From Gammaproteobacteria bacterium (lineage in GTDB: Bacteria > Pseudomonadota > Gammaproteobacteria > Steroidobacterales > Steroidobacteraceae), in the NCBI GenBank assembly GCA_027451085.1, contig DAIDKA010000232.1, positions 1-5,901 on the forward strand: 5,901 nt of DNA, in the 5' to 3' direction. Shown here piece after piece: positions 1 to 5,448 of the stretch (position 1 is the stretch's first letter; every line of letters begins with the position of its first letter). A program made the position numbers and the translations under genes. The notes under the pieces were generated by a model that searched no databases, was not told where the DNA came from, and saw nothing but the letters and a program-made list of their open reading frames with translations.

Positions 1-1008
1 CGCATTGGCCGCACTGGCCTCGAACTTGGGCAGGCTCGGCTGGTCCTGGGCCGCCTGCTTCTTCGCCGTATCCAGCAGGTGCTGATTGCGGTTCTTGTCC
101 GCGGTCTGGGTGAAGACATTGGTGTCGAAGCCCTTCTGCAGCACTTCGACGGCCTCACCGGGCGAGCCGGCATCCAGGGCCAGCTGCGCCATGTCGGTGT
201 AGGTGCCGGCCTCCTTGAGGGCATCGACGTCGTATGCCAGGCGGTAGACCTGCAGCAGGGAATGATCCGGCATCTTGGTGCGGTACAGGCTGTCCAGGAC
301 GTTCTGCCAGTACTCAGGCTTGGGATAGTAGGCCACGAGCCTGTCGGTCCAGCGGGAAATCCCCGCCTCGTCGTCCTGCTTCACCGCGCAGCTGCGGCCC
401 AGCAGCAGCAGCTGCTCCGACGGAGTCCCGCCGCTCTTGATCTGCCCTTCCACGGTGTCCGCGGCCATCTTGCCCGCGGTCTTGAAGTCCCCCTTCAGGT
501 AGTAGGACTGAAGCACCATGAGGTGGGTCTGGCCGTTCTTGTCCGGATACCCCGCCTTGATGAACTTCTCGCCGTAGGCGATCGCCTGGTCGTAGTTCTT
601 CTGCTCATAGTAGATACCGGCCAGCGCGCCGGTGTACACCGGGATCTGCGTCGGCGCGGTGTACTTGGAGCCCAGGAGGTACTCCAGGGGCTTGAGCATC
701 TCCGCCTGCTTGCCCTGCTTGGCGTAGATCTGCAGGAACATGGAGTTCATCGCGAACGTGTCGTACTCGTTCTTCTTGGCGTTGCCGGAAACCTTGTTGA
801 GTTCATCGATGGCATCGGCGAGCTTGCCCGCGGCAATGTCCTTCTGCGCCTTTTCCAGGTCCGGACCCGCCTCGCGGCTGACCGAGGGCTTCGCATCAGC
901 GGCCGTGGCGACGGACACGACGCCCGGGGCGAAAGAGCCGGAAACCACGCTGCCCAGCGCCAGCGCAACAGCTGCGGCGATGGCGAATCTGCTTGTCTTG
1001 TTCATCAT
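1..1008 (-). CDS. Secreted TPR-like repeat protein, last visible gene of TonB operon (3' end missing)
   Basis: The reading frame is open from an ATG at 1008 to the window edge, giving 336 residues with no stop, so the C-terminus is cut off. The N-terminus is a typical Sec signal peptide: MMNKTSR, then a hydrophobic run (about residues 8-33) and a likely signal peptidase I site near ATAADA (34-39). The mature part is mostly helical with weak TPR-like helix pairs at about 125-151 (GIYYEQKNYDQAIAYGEKF), 160-190 (SYYLKGDFKTAGK) and 270-298 (ALDAGSPGEAVEVLQKGF). TPR proteins are usually protein-protein scaffolds; no catalytic motif is visible. It starts 11 nt after the exbD2 stop with no clear Shine-Dalgarno, so translation is probably coupled to exbD2. 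A second ATG (1005) directly follows the first and cannot be excluded as the start. Location and operon position suggest a periplasmic partner of the TonB-ExbB-ExbD complex; the exact role is unknown. Confidence 0.85.
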   Translation of the reverse strand, partial: MMNKTSRFAIAAAVALALGSVVSGSFAPGVVSVATAADAKPSVSREAGPDLEKAQKDIAAGKLADAIDELNKVSGNAKKNEYDTFAMNSMFLQIYAKQGKQAEMLKPLEYLLGSKYTAPTQIPVYTGALAGIYYEQKNYDQAIAYGEKFIKAGYPDKNGQTHLMVLQSYYLKGDFKTAGKMAADTVEGQIKSGGTPSEQLLLLGRSCAVKQDDEAGISRWTDRLVAYYPKPEYWQNVLDSLYRTKMPDHSLLQVYRLAYDVDALKEAGTYTDMAQLALDAGSPGEAVEVLQKGFDTNVFTQTADKNRNQHLLDTAKKQAAQDQPSLPKFEASAANA

Positions 1009-1019
1009 GTTTCGTCGCT

Positions 1020-1448
1020 TCAGTCGCCGAACTCGGCGGTGTTCACAAAGCCAATATGGATCATCTTGTTGCGCTGCGCCGCGGCCATGACCTTGGCCAC
1101 CACGTCGTACCTGGCGCGGCGGTCAGGACGCAGGTGTACTTCCGGCTGGGGGTCCTTGACGGCCTCACGCTGGAAATCCGCATACAGCGTCGCGTAGTTC
1201 GGAATGGTCTCGCCGTTCCACACGATGGTGCCGTCGGAATAGATCTCGAGATCGATGATCTCCGGCTTGGGCTGGTCCGGCGGCGGCGGCGGCGCATTCG
1301 GATTCGGCATGTCCAGCTTCACGGCATGGGTCATGATGGGCAGCGTCAGGATGAGCATGATCAGCAGCACCAGCATCACGTCGATCAACGGCGTGGTGTT
1401 GATGTCGCACATCTCTTCGCCGCCGGTATCCCCTACGGACATTGACAT
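1020..1448 (-). CDS. exbD2: Biopolymer transport protein ExbD, second paralog (ExbD2)
   Basis: This 142-residue protein has the ExbD/TolR family layout: short cytoplasmic N-terminus, one transmembrane helix (about 21-40) and a periplasmic domain. The family signature INTTPLIDVMLVLLI (16-30) holds the membrane aspartate, here D23, which corresponds to the proton-carrying Asp25 of E. coli ExbD. The periplasmic linker is unusual in carrying a proline tract (PNPNAPPPPPDQPKP, 48-62) that the neighbouring paralog lacks. The periplasmic domain follows with DLEIYSDGTIVWNG and a C-terminal segment ending near HIGFVNTAEFGD. The start is supported by GCAGGAG about 9 nt upstream. It lies 24 nt after exbD1. 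A second exbD next to exbD1 is known in Xanthomonas campestris, where exbD2 was dispensable for iron uptake but needed for plant-related functions. Transfer of that role here is inference. Confidence 0.95.
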   Translation of the reverse strand: MSMSVGDTGGEEMCDINTTPLIDVMLVLLIMLILTLPIMTHAVKLDMPNPNAPPPPPDQPKPEIIDLEIYSDGTIVWNGETIPNYATLYADFQREAVKDPQPEVHLRPDRRARYDVVAKVMAAAQRNKMIHIGFVNTAEFGD

Positions 1449-1472
1449 GGTTCAGTTCTCCTGCGACGAACT

Positions 1473-1910
1473 TCAGTTCGTCGGCACGCCCTTGTTATGG
1501 GGCTCAGTGATAAAGCCGACCTTCAGCACGCCACCACGCTGGATCGCGTACATCACGCGGCCGACGTACTGGTAGAGGGTGTCGCGGTCCGCGCGGATCT
1601 GGACAATGGGCTGCGGCTTTTCCACCGCAATCGACTTGATCCGGTCCAGCAGGTCCGTCGAACTGGCCACCGGCGCGTTGTTCCAGAAGATGTTGCCGTC
1701 TTTGTCCACCGCAATGACGATGTCTTCGGGCTTGATCTGCGAGGGAATATTCGCGGCGTCCGGCAGCTTGACCTGAACCTGCTTGTTGATGACCGGGATG
1801 GTGATCAGGAAGATGATCAGCAGCACGAGCATCACATCGACCAGCGGGGTCGTGTTGATGGTCGAATTGAGGCCGGCTTCTTCGCCTTCCAGCTGTACAT
1901 TCATTGACAT
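1473..1910 (-). CDS. exbD1: Biopolymer transport protein ExbD, first paralog (ExbD1)
   Basis: This 145-residue inner-membrane protein belongs to the ExbD/TolR family. It has a short cytoplasmic tail (1-22), a single membrane helix (about 23-43, TPLVDVMLVLLIIFLITIPV) and a periplasmic domain of about 100 residues. D25 in the helix matches the essential Asp25 of E. coli ExbD, needed to use the proton gradient. The periplasmic part shows the usual order: VKLPDA, then a beta segment IVIAVDKDGNIFWNN, then QIRADRDTLYQYVGRVMYAIQRGG and the end VGFITEP. Length is normal for the family. The ATG at 1910 has a good AGGA 7 nt upstream (GCAGGAAACTTTC-ATG); an in-frame ATG two codons later is less well spaced. 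The gene follows exbB after a 75-nt gap filled with hairpins and precedes exbD2. Pairwise divergence from exbD2 is high outside the TM signature, so the duplication is old. Confidence 0.96.
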   Translation of the reverse strand: MSMNVQLEGEEAGLNSTINTTPLVDVMLVLLIIFLITIPVINKQVQVKLPDAANIPSQIKPEDIVIAVDKDGNIFWNNAPVASSTDLLDRIKSIAVEKPQPIVQIRADRDTLYQYVGRVMYAIQRGGVLKVGFITEPHNKGVPTN

Positions 1911-1927
1911 GAAAGTTTCCTGCCAAA

Positions 1928-1978
1928 GCGCCCGGAGTGTTGACTTCCGGGCGCATATAGCGCCTGGCTTGCGCCAGG
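1928..1978 (-). other. Two tandem stable hairpins between exbB and exbD1
   Basis: On the minus-strand mRNA the exbB stop is followed by two perfect inverted repeats. The first (1963-1978) is CCTGGC-GCAA-GCCAGG, a 6-bp stem closed by a GNRA-type tetraloop. The second (1928-1954) has 9-bp GC-rich arms, GCGCCCGGA and TCCGGGCGC, around a 9-nt loop. The second is followed by only three Ts and then the exbD1 ribosome binding site, so it is not a clear intrinsic terminator. A role as an mRNA-stabilising or partial-termination element that keeps ExbB above ExbD is plausible but inferred. Confidence 0.6.
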
Positions 1979-1985
1979 GCCTGTC

Positions 1986-2720
1986 TTACTTTCGGACCGC
2001 GGCCGGGGCGGCGGCGGCAGGAGCGGCACCAGTCGCCATGCGGGCGCCACCGACCAGGTAAGCATGCAGGTCGGAGGAGAAGTTGCGCAGATTCTCCTGC
2101 AGACCCTTGTTGCGGCTCACCAGCCAGTTATAGCCCAGCACGGCCGGCACGGCGACCACGAGGCCGATGGCGGTCATGATCAGGGCCTCACCCACGGGAC
2201 CGGCGACCTTGTCGATCGACGGCTGGCCGGACAGACCGATGGCGATCAGGGCCTTGATGATGCCGACGACGGTGCCGAACAGGCCGACGAACGGCGCGGT
2301 GGAACCGACGGTGGCCAGGAAGCCCAGGCCGGACTGCAGGGTGCCGTTGATGTTGGCGACCGAGCGCTGCAGCGTCATGGTGATCCACTCGTTCAGGTCG
2401 ATGCGGTCCGTCAGGCGGCCCTCGTGGTGGGCGGAGGCGCGCAGGCCCTCCTCGACGATGCTGCGGAAGGCATCACCCTTGGGCAGCTTTTCGACGCCGT
2501 CCTTCAGCGACGGGGAGGTCCAGAAGGACTTTTCCACGCCCTTGTAGGACTTCGACAGTTTGGACTGGTCCCACACCTTGGTGAGCATGATGTACCAGGA
2601 GAAGAAGGACATCACGGCCAGCACGATCAGCACACCATGTGACAGCCAGTCATGGTTGTTGATCAGGGCCATCAGGCCGTAAGGAGCGGTGGTAGAAGCG
2701 GCAGCAGCTTGGTTTTCCAT
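1986..2720 (-). CDS. exbB: ExbB, MotA/TolQ/ExbB-family proton channel
   Basis: This 244-residue polytopic inner-membrane protein forms the oligomeric channel that, with ExbD, converts proton flow into work on TonB. Three membrane segments are visible at about 26-48, 133-161 and 176-200, with the large cytoplasmic loop between the first two. The second and third carry the family hallmarks: GSTAPFVGLFGTVVGII (139-155) and GEALIMTAIGLVVAVPA (177-193). T150, E178 and T183 line up with T148, E176 and T181 of E. coli ExbB at a constant shift of two, so the functional membrane residues are present. Length matches E. coli ExbB (244). The C-terminus ends in an Ala/Pro-rich tail (about 230-241). GAGGAAATT-ATG gives a strong ribosome binding site. 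It lies 85 nt after tonB with a palindrome in the gap. TolQ is less likely because tonB and no tolA-B genes surround it. Confidence 0.96.
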   Translation of the reverse strand: MENQAAAASTTAPYGLMALINNHDWLSHGVLIVLAVMSFFSWYIMLTKVWDQSKLSKSYKGVEKSFWTSPSLKDGVEKLPKGDAFRSIVEEGLRASAHHEGRLTDRIDLNEWITMTLQRSVANINGTLQSGLGFLATVGSTAPFVGLFGTVVGIIKALIAIGLSGQPSIDKVAGPVGEALIMTAIGLVVAVPAVLGYNWLVSRNKGLQENLRNFSSDLHAYLVGGARMATGAAPAAAAPAAVRK

Positions 2721-2745
2721 AATTTCCTCGAAGTGATCTCTGCAG

Positions 2746-2761
2746 GGTACCCGCGGGTACC
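2746..2761. repeat. Perfect 16-bp palindrome between tonB and exbB
   Basis: GGTACCCGCGGGTACC reads identically on both strands and sits 25 bp upstream of the exbB start. It also contains two direct copies of GGGTACC (2745-2751 and 2755-2761). In RNA it could fold as a 6-bp stem with a CGCG loop. No T-tract follows, so it is not a terminator. A dimeric regulator's binding site or an mRNA structure are both possible; nothing in the window identifies the binder. Confidence 0.6.
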
Positions 2762-2789
2762 TTCATAAACCTGTGAGAGTTGAAGTGAA
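2762..2789 (-). promoter_or_regulatory. Weak candidate internal promoter for exbB
   Basis: On the minus strand TTCACT (2784-2789) and TATGAA (2762-2767) are 16 bp apart, each matching four of six consensus bases of sigma70 elements. The predicted start of transcription would fall inside the 16-bp palindrome. Matches this weak occur by chance, so the call rests mainly on the neighbouring palindrome. Confidence 0.2.
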
Positions 2790-2805
2790 TCCGTGGGGCC
2801 TGAAA

Positions 2806-3444
2806 TCAGTCCGTGAGCTTGAACACCACGGCGAACGCGGAGCAGCCAGGCACCGGCTTGCCATTGAGGGTCGAGGGGTTCAGCCGGGCGTGGGACGCCC
2901 AGCGCACCGCAGCCTCATCCAGCCGGGAGGAACCTGAAGTCTTTTCGACCTTCGGTTCGCCGCTGACCTTGCCGCCGCCATCAGCGCAGATGGACACGAC
3001 CACGCGGCCGGTCTCATTCATGCGGCGGGAGGTCGGCGGATAGTAGTCATCGGTGGGCGGGGAATGGCGGATGTCGAGGGTGGCGGCGGTGCGGACGTCC
3101 GGCCTGGGCGGCGGGGGCGGCGGCGCTGCCACCACGTGCTGGGTGGTGGTTTCACGGATGGCCGTGGTGTTCTCCGCGGCCGGCACGTTGATGACGACAT
3201 CGGGCGGCGGGATTTCCACCGGGGGATGCTCCATCTTCGGCGGCGGCGGCGGCGGCGGCGCGTCGATCTTCTTCTGCTCCTGGATGATGTCGACCGCGAT
3301 GGGCGGATCGATCACCTTGACAGCACGGGATATCAGGCCCGAGTTGAACAGCCAGATGAGCAGGACATGCAGCAGGAGGATCGCGACCAGGAAGATCGCG
3401 CGCTGGGAGAAAAATGCACCGTCGTGTTTTGCGTATGCAGCCAT
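2806..3444 (-). CDS. tonB: TonB energy transducer
   Basis: This 212-residue protein links the ExbB-ExbD motor to outer-membrane receptors. It has a short cytoplasmic N-terminus, one uncleaved membrane anchor (about 14-36) with a histidine (H26) at the place of E. coli TonB His20, though without the SxxxH serine (I22 instead). A periplasmic proline-rich stretch follows: seven prolines at 63-69, more at 74-81 and six at 108-113. The C-terminal TonB domain (about 127-212) shows YYPP (134-137), GRVVVSICADGGGKV, SGSSRLDEAAVRWA and a final FAVVFKL strand. The start at 3444 was chosen because it leaves 13 residues before the anchor, as usual for TonB; the frame is open to an upstream ATG at 3603 but those residues look like random coding. 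No good Shine-Dalgarno precedes it. Two cysteines, C153 and C201, lie in the C-terminal domain. It is the first gene of the operon. Confidence 0.93.
   Translation of the reverse strand: MAAYAKHDGAFFSQRAIFLVAILLLHVLLIWLFNSGLISRAVKVIDPPIAVDIIQEQKKIDAPPPPPPPKMEHPPVEIPPPDVVINVPAAENTTAIRETTTQHVVAAPPPPPPRPDVRTAATLDIRHSPPTDDYYPPTSRRMNETGRVVVSICADGGGKVSGEPKVEKTSGSSRLDEAAVRWASHARLNPSTLNGKPVPGCSAFAVVFKLTD
3238..3258 (-). repeat. (CCG)7 trinucleotide run inside tonB
   Basis: Seven identical CCG codons in a row encode prolines 63-69 of TonB. A pure triplet repeat of this length can gain or lose units by slippage without shifting the frame. The second proline tract (residues 108-113) mixes CCG and CCC. 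Confidence 0.85.
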
Positions 3445-3497
3445 GGTTAATCTGTTGACTGATTCGATCCGGCGTGTTGCCTGACTAGCTGGCCTCA

Positions 3498-3513
3498 AAA
3501 CGTAGCGACGTTT
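3498..3513. repeat. Small inverted repeat in tonB leader
   Basis: AAACGT-AGCG-ACGTTT is a perfect 6-bp inverted repeat with a 4-nt spacer, 54 bp before the tonB start. It could be an operator half-site pair or a leader hairpin. No regulator is identifiable. Confidence 0.35.
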
Positions 3514-3631
3514 CGTGCTGCACGCAAGCCCTTCCGCGGACCCGATTCTTGCCGGACTCATCCAAGAGCGCCGGCAGGTTCTTTTCTGGTGCGCCTCCGC
3601 CATTGCTGGTCGATGAAGGCGCCAAGTCCGC

Positions 3632-3660
3632 TTTACTCCAAAAGTCTATTGAATAGTCAA
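3632..3660 (-). promoter_or_regulatory. Candidate tonB-operon promoter with overlapping near-palindrome
   Basis: On the minus strand TTGACT (3655-3660) matches five of six bases of the -35 consensus. A 17-bp spacer leads to AGTAAA (3632-3637), a poor -10 with three of six. The spacer is AT-rich relative to its surroundings and overlaps an imperfect palindrome GACTATTCAATAGAC (3644-3658), whose core CTATT-C-AATAG is perfect. A weak promoter needing an activator, or a repressor site over the -35, would both fit. The start would give a leader of about 180 nt before tonB. Confidence 0.35.
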
Positions 3661-3794
3661 GTGCGGGTTGAAGGCCTGCAGTAGTGGGAAAATCCACTAA
3701 GCGGCCAGCCCGGCGGGGAATTTACCTGCACCCACGGCTTGGAACAACTTCTTTGTTGCGACCCACATCGGCCGCGATCTCCTGGCGACCCCGT

Positions 3795-3810
3795 AATACG
3801 GTGACGTATT
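3795..3810. other. Small hairpin in intergenic region
   Basis: AATACG-GTGA-CGTATT is a perfect 6-bp inverted repeat with a 4-nt spacer; in a plus-strand RNA the loop would be of GNRA type. It lacks a T-tract on either side, so it is not a terminator. It could equally be a protein-binding palindrome. Confidence 0.3.
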
Positions 3811-3824
3811 CCACCAACACACCC

Positions 3825-3861
3825 GCGGCTGTGGCTTTGTCTACTGCCTTGCGGCAGCCGC
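3825..3861 (-). other. Candidate 3' hairpin of the M17 peptidase transcript
   Basis: Starting 14 nt past the peptidase stop, 7-bp arms (GCGGCTG and CAGCCGC) flank an inner 5-bp hairpin CTGCC-GCAA-GGCAG that competes with the outer pairing. The inner loop is a GNRA tetraloop. No U-tract follows on the minus strand, so it resembles a processing or stability structure more than an intrinsic terminator. On the plus strand TTTT follows the outer stem, but no plus-strand gene ends here. Confidence 0.35.
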
Positions 3862-3875
3862 TTTTCGCCGGCAGT

Positions 3876-5303
3876 TCAGCCATAGCGTGCCCGGATCAAG
3901 CGGTACAGCGCCCGCACGCACTGTGCCTCCGCGCCCACCGCACGCCCCGGCCGTTCACGCGGATTCCAGGCGTACAGGTCGATATGCAGCCACTCGGGCG
4001 TTGCAGTCACAAAGCGGCTGAGGAACAGCGCCGCGACAATGGAGCCCGCGAAGGCACTGCCTGATACGTTGCCGATATCGGCCACCTTGCTGGAGAACTC
4101 GTCGTCATAACCTGCCCACAGCGGCATCGGCCAGACGGGGTCGCACTCAGCCTCCCCTGCAGCCCGCAGTTCCGCCAGCAGCGCCTCGCGCCTGGCATAG
4201 GCCGCGGGCAGTTCCGGCCCGAGCGCCGTGCGCGCGGCACCGGTCAGCGTGGCGAGATCGATCAGCAGGTCCGGCTGTTCCGTGTCGGCTTCGGCCAGGG
4301 CATCGGCCAGCACCAGGCGCCCTTCTGCATCGGTATTGCCGATTTCCACGGTGAGTCCCTTGCGCGAGCGCAGCACGTCACCCGGACGATATGACAGTCC
4401 GTCGATGCTGTTTTCCACGCAGGGCAGCAGCACTCGCAGCTGGATCGGCGCTTCCTGGCTCATCAGCAGCGATGCGAGACCCAGGACGCAGGCTGCACCC
4501 CCCATGTCTTTTTTCATCAGCAGCATCGCATTGCCGGGCTTCAGATCCAGTCCACCCGTATCGAAGCACACGCCCTTGCCCACCAGCGTCACGCGCGGCG
4601 CGCCGGGAGAACCCCAGCGCAGGTCCACCAGCGCCGGGGGACGCGGACTGCCGCCGCCTACGGCCCGGATCAGCGGATAACCATGGGCTTCGAGCGCCGC
4701 CGTGCCGTCGATCACGTGGCAGCGCGCGCCAAAGCGTTGCGCCAGGTCCAGCGCCGTGTGCGCCAGCTCCGCCGGTCCCAGGTCGTTGGCCGGAGTGTTG
4801 ATGAGGTCGCGCACCAGGCTGGTGGCAGCAGCGGCCGCCAGCACATAAGACAGGTCTGCTCCCGGCAGCGCCACCAGCCGGGCCCGTGGCGCAGGCGCGG
4901 CCCGGTAGCGGTCGAAGCGGTAGCTGCCGGTGAGCCAGCCCAGCATGAAGTGCGTCGCAGCGGTGGATGCCAGCGGGGTCACAACCTGCCACTGGCCTGC
5001 AGGCAGACGGTCCACCAGCCCGGCGGCATGCCACAGCGTCAGGTCATCGGTTGATGTCAGCGCACCGAGACCCGCAACGGCACCGAGAATGGCACCATCA
5101 GGACCGGGTATCAGAATGACGCGGTGACGTTCGGCCTGAAAACCCTGGGCCTTGACCCAGGCCGCCGCCGCCGCCGGCTGTCCTGCCAGCCAGGCATCCA
5201 GTGAGGATTCAGTGACCAGCCACAGCGGCAGCTGCAAGCCGCTCCCCTCGCCGGCAAGGCCATGGACTGTGAGATCGGCGGCTGCGGAGATTTCGGGGGT
5301 CAT
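3876..5303 (-). CDS. M17 leucyl-aminopeptidase-family metallopeptidase
   Basis: This 475-residue cytoplasmic enzyme would remove N-terminal amino acids from peptides using two divalent metals. An N-terminal domain (about 1-140) is followed by the catalytic domain. Key residues lie in VGKGVCFDTGGLDLKPG (241-257), LMKKDMGGAA (262-271) and the family signature NTDAEGRL (323-330). K243, D248, K255, D266, D325, E327 and R329 match K270, D275, K282, D293, D352, E354 and R356 of E. coli PepA at a constant shift of 27, so metal ligands and catalytic residues are complete. The C-terminal segment WLHIDLYAWNPRERPGRAVGAE differs from classic PepA and points to the shorter PepA/PepB-like subfamily, so no symbol is given. 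No signal peptide. No strong Shine-Dalgarno precedes ATG 5303, but no better in-frame start is near. It is divergent from ilvC. A DNA-binding side role as in E. coli PepA cannot be judged. Confidence 0.95.
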   Translation of the reverse strand: MTPEISAAADLTVHGLAGEGSGLQLPLWLVTESSLDAWLAGQPAAAAAWVKAQGFQAERHRVILIPGPDGAILGAVAGLGALTSTDDLTLWHAAGLVDRLPAGQWQVVTPLASTAATHFMLGWLTGSYRFDRYRAAPAPRARLVALPGADLSYVLAAAAATSLVRDLINTPANDLGPAELAHTALDLAQRFGARCHVIDGTAALEAHGYPLIRAVGGGSPRPPALVDLRWGSPGAPRVTLVGKGVCFDTGGLDLKPGNAMLLMKKDMGGAACVLGLASLLMSQEAPIQLRVLLPCVENSIDGLSYRPGDVLRSRKGLTVEIGNTDAEGRLVLADALAEADTEQPDLLIDLATLTGAARTALGPELPAAYARREALLAELRAAGEAECDPVWPMPLWAGYDDEFSSKVADIGNVSGSAFAGSIVAALFLSRFVTATPEWLHIDLYAWNPRERPGRAVGAEAQCVRALYRLIRARYG

Positions 5304-5352
5304 GATGGACTCAGCGCGGCAGGCGGAGGATGACCTGCAAGCTTAGCGAATT

Positions 5353-5381
5353 TTGGCAATCAAGCCCGTGTTTGCTATATT
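5353..5381 (+). promoter_or_regulatory. Strong sigma70-type promoter upstream of ilvC
   Basis: TTGGCA (5353-5358) and TATATT (5376-5381) each match five of six consensus bases and are exactly 17 bp apart. TG at 5373-5374 (TGC before TATATT) makes it an extended -10. Transcription should begin near 5387-5389, leaving about 105 nt before ilvC. It is the best promoter in the window. Confidence 0.75.
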
Positions 5382-5396
5382 CCGTGAGATTCAAGG

Positions 5397-5448
5397 ACCC
5401 CGCTCCGGCGCCTTTACGTTTTCGAGTGAGGCGGTGGCGGGGTTTTTT
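5397..5448 (+). terminator. Intrinsic terminator in the ilvC leader (candidate attenuator)
   Basis: A 7-bp outer stem, ACCCCGC (5397-5403) with GCGGGGT (5437-5443), is extended after an internal loop by CGCCT (5409-5413) with AGGCG (5429-5433). It is followed at once by six Ts (5443-5448). It begins only about 10 nt past the predicted transcription start and lies upstream of ilvC. No plus-strand gene ends here that would need it, because the neighbour to the left is on the minus strand. It therefore either attenuates ilvC or ends a very short RNA of about 60 nt. There is no room for a leader peptide before it. Confidence 0.75.

Larger units (their letters stand above)
3445..3875. other. 431-bp intergenic region between tonB and the M17 peptidase gene
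   Basis: No convincing gene is present. The two short open frames here (minus 3485-3697 and plus 3684-4064) lack recognisable domains, and the second runs antisense into the peptidase gene. The part next to tonB should hold the tonB promoter and 5' leader; the part next to 3876 is the 3' untranslated region of the peptidase gene. No match to the Fur box consensus is visible, and no tRNA or small RNA is recognised. Confidence 0.6.

Noticed and set aside
79..1197. 372-residue plus-strand open frame
   Set aside because: It lies antisense to the TPR-like gene and exbD2, has no recognisable domain and a composition typical of a shadow frame in GC-rich coding DNA.
1928..1954. Intrinsic terminator after exbB
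   Set aside because: The stem is strong but only three Ts follow on the minus strand and exbD1 starts right behind it.
2064..2642. 192-residue plus-strand frame rich in Gln, Gly and Asp
   Set aside because: Antisense to exbB, whose family motifs are intact; composition is that of a reverse-complement shadow.
3445..3603. 53-residue N-terminal extension of TonB from ATG 3603
   Set aside because: The extra residues are basic and patternless, and the ATG at 3444 gives the normal short tail before the membrane anchor.
3485..3697. 70-residue minus-strand frame upstream of tonB
   Set aside because: No domain, no ribosome binding site seen, and it overlaps the probable tonB promoter and leader.
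5304..5400. Promoter for the divergent peptidase gene
   Set aside because: Minus-strand elements such as TTGAAT and TATAGC are present but none pair at 16-18 bp, so no specific site could be supported.
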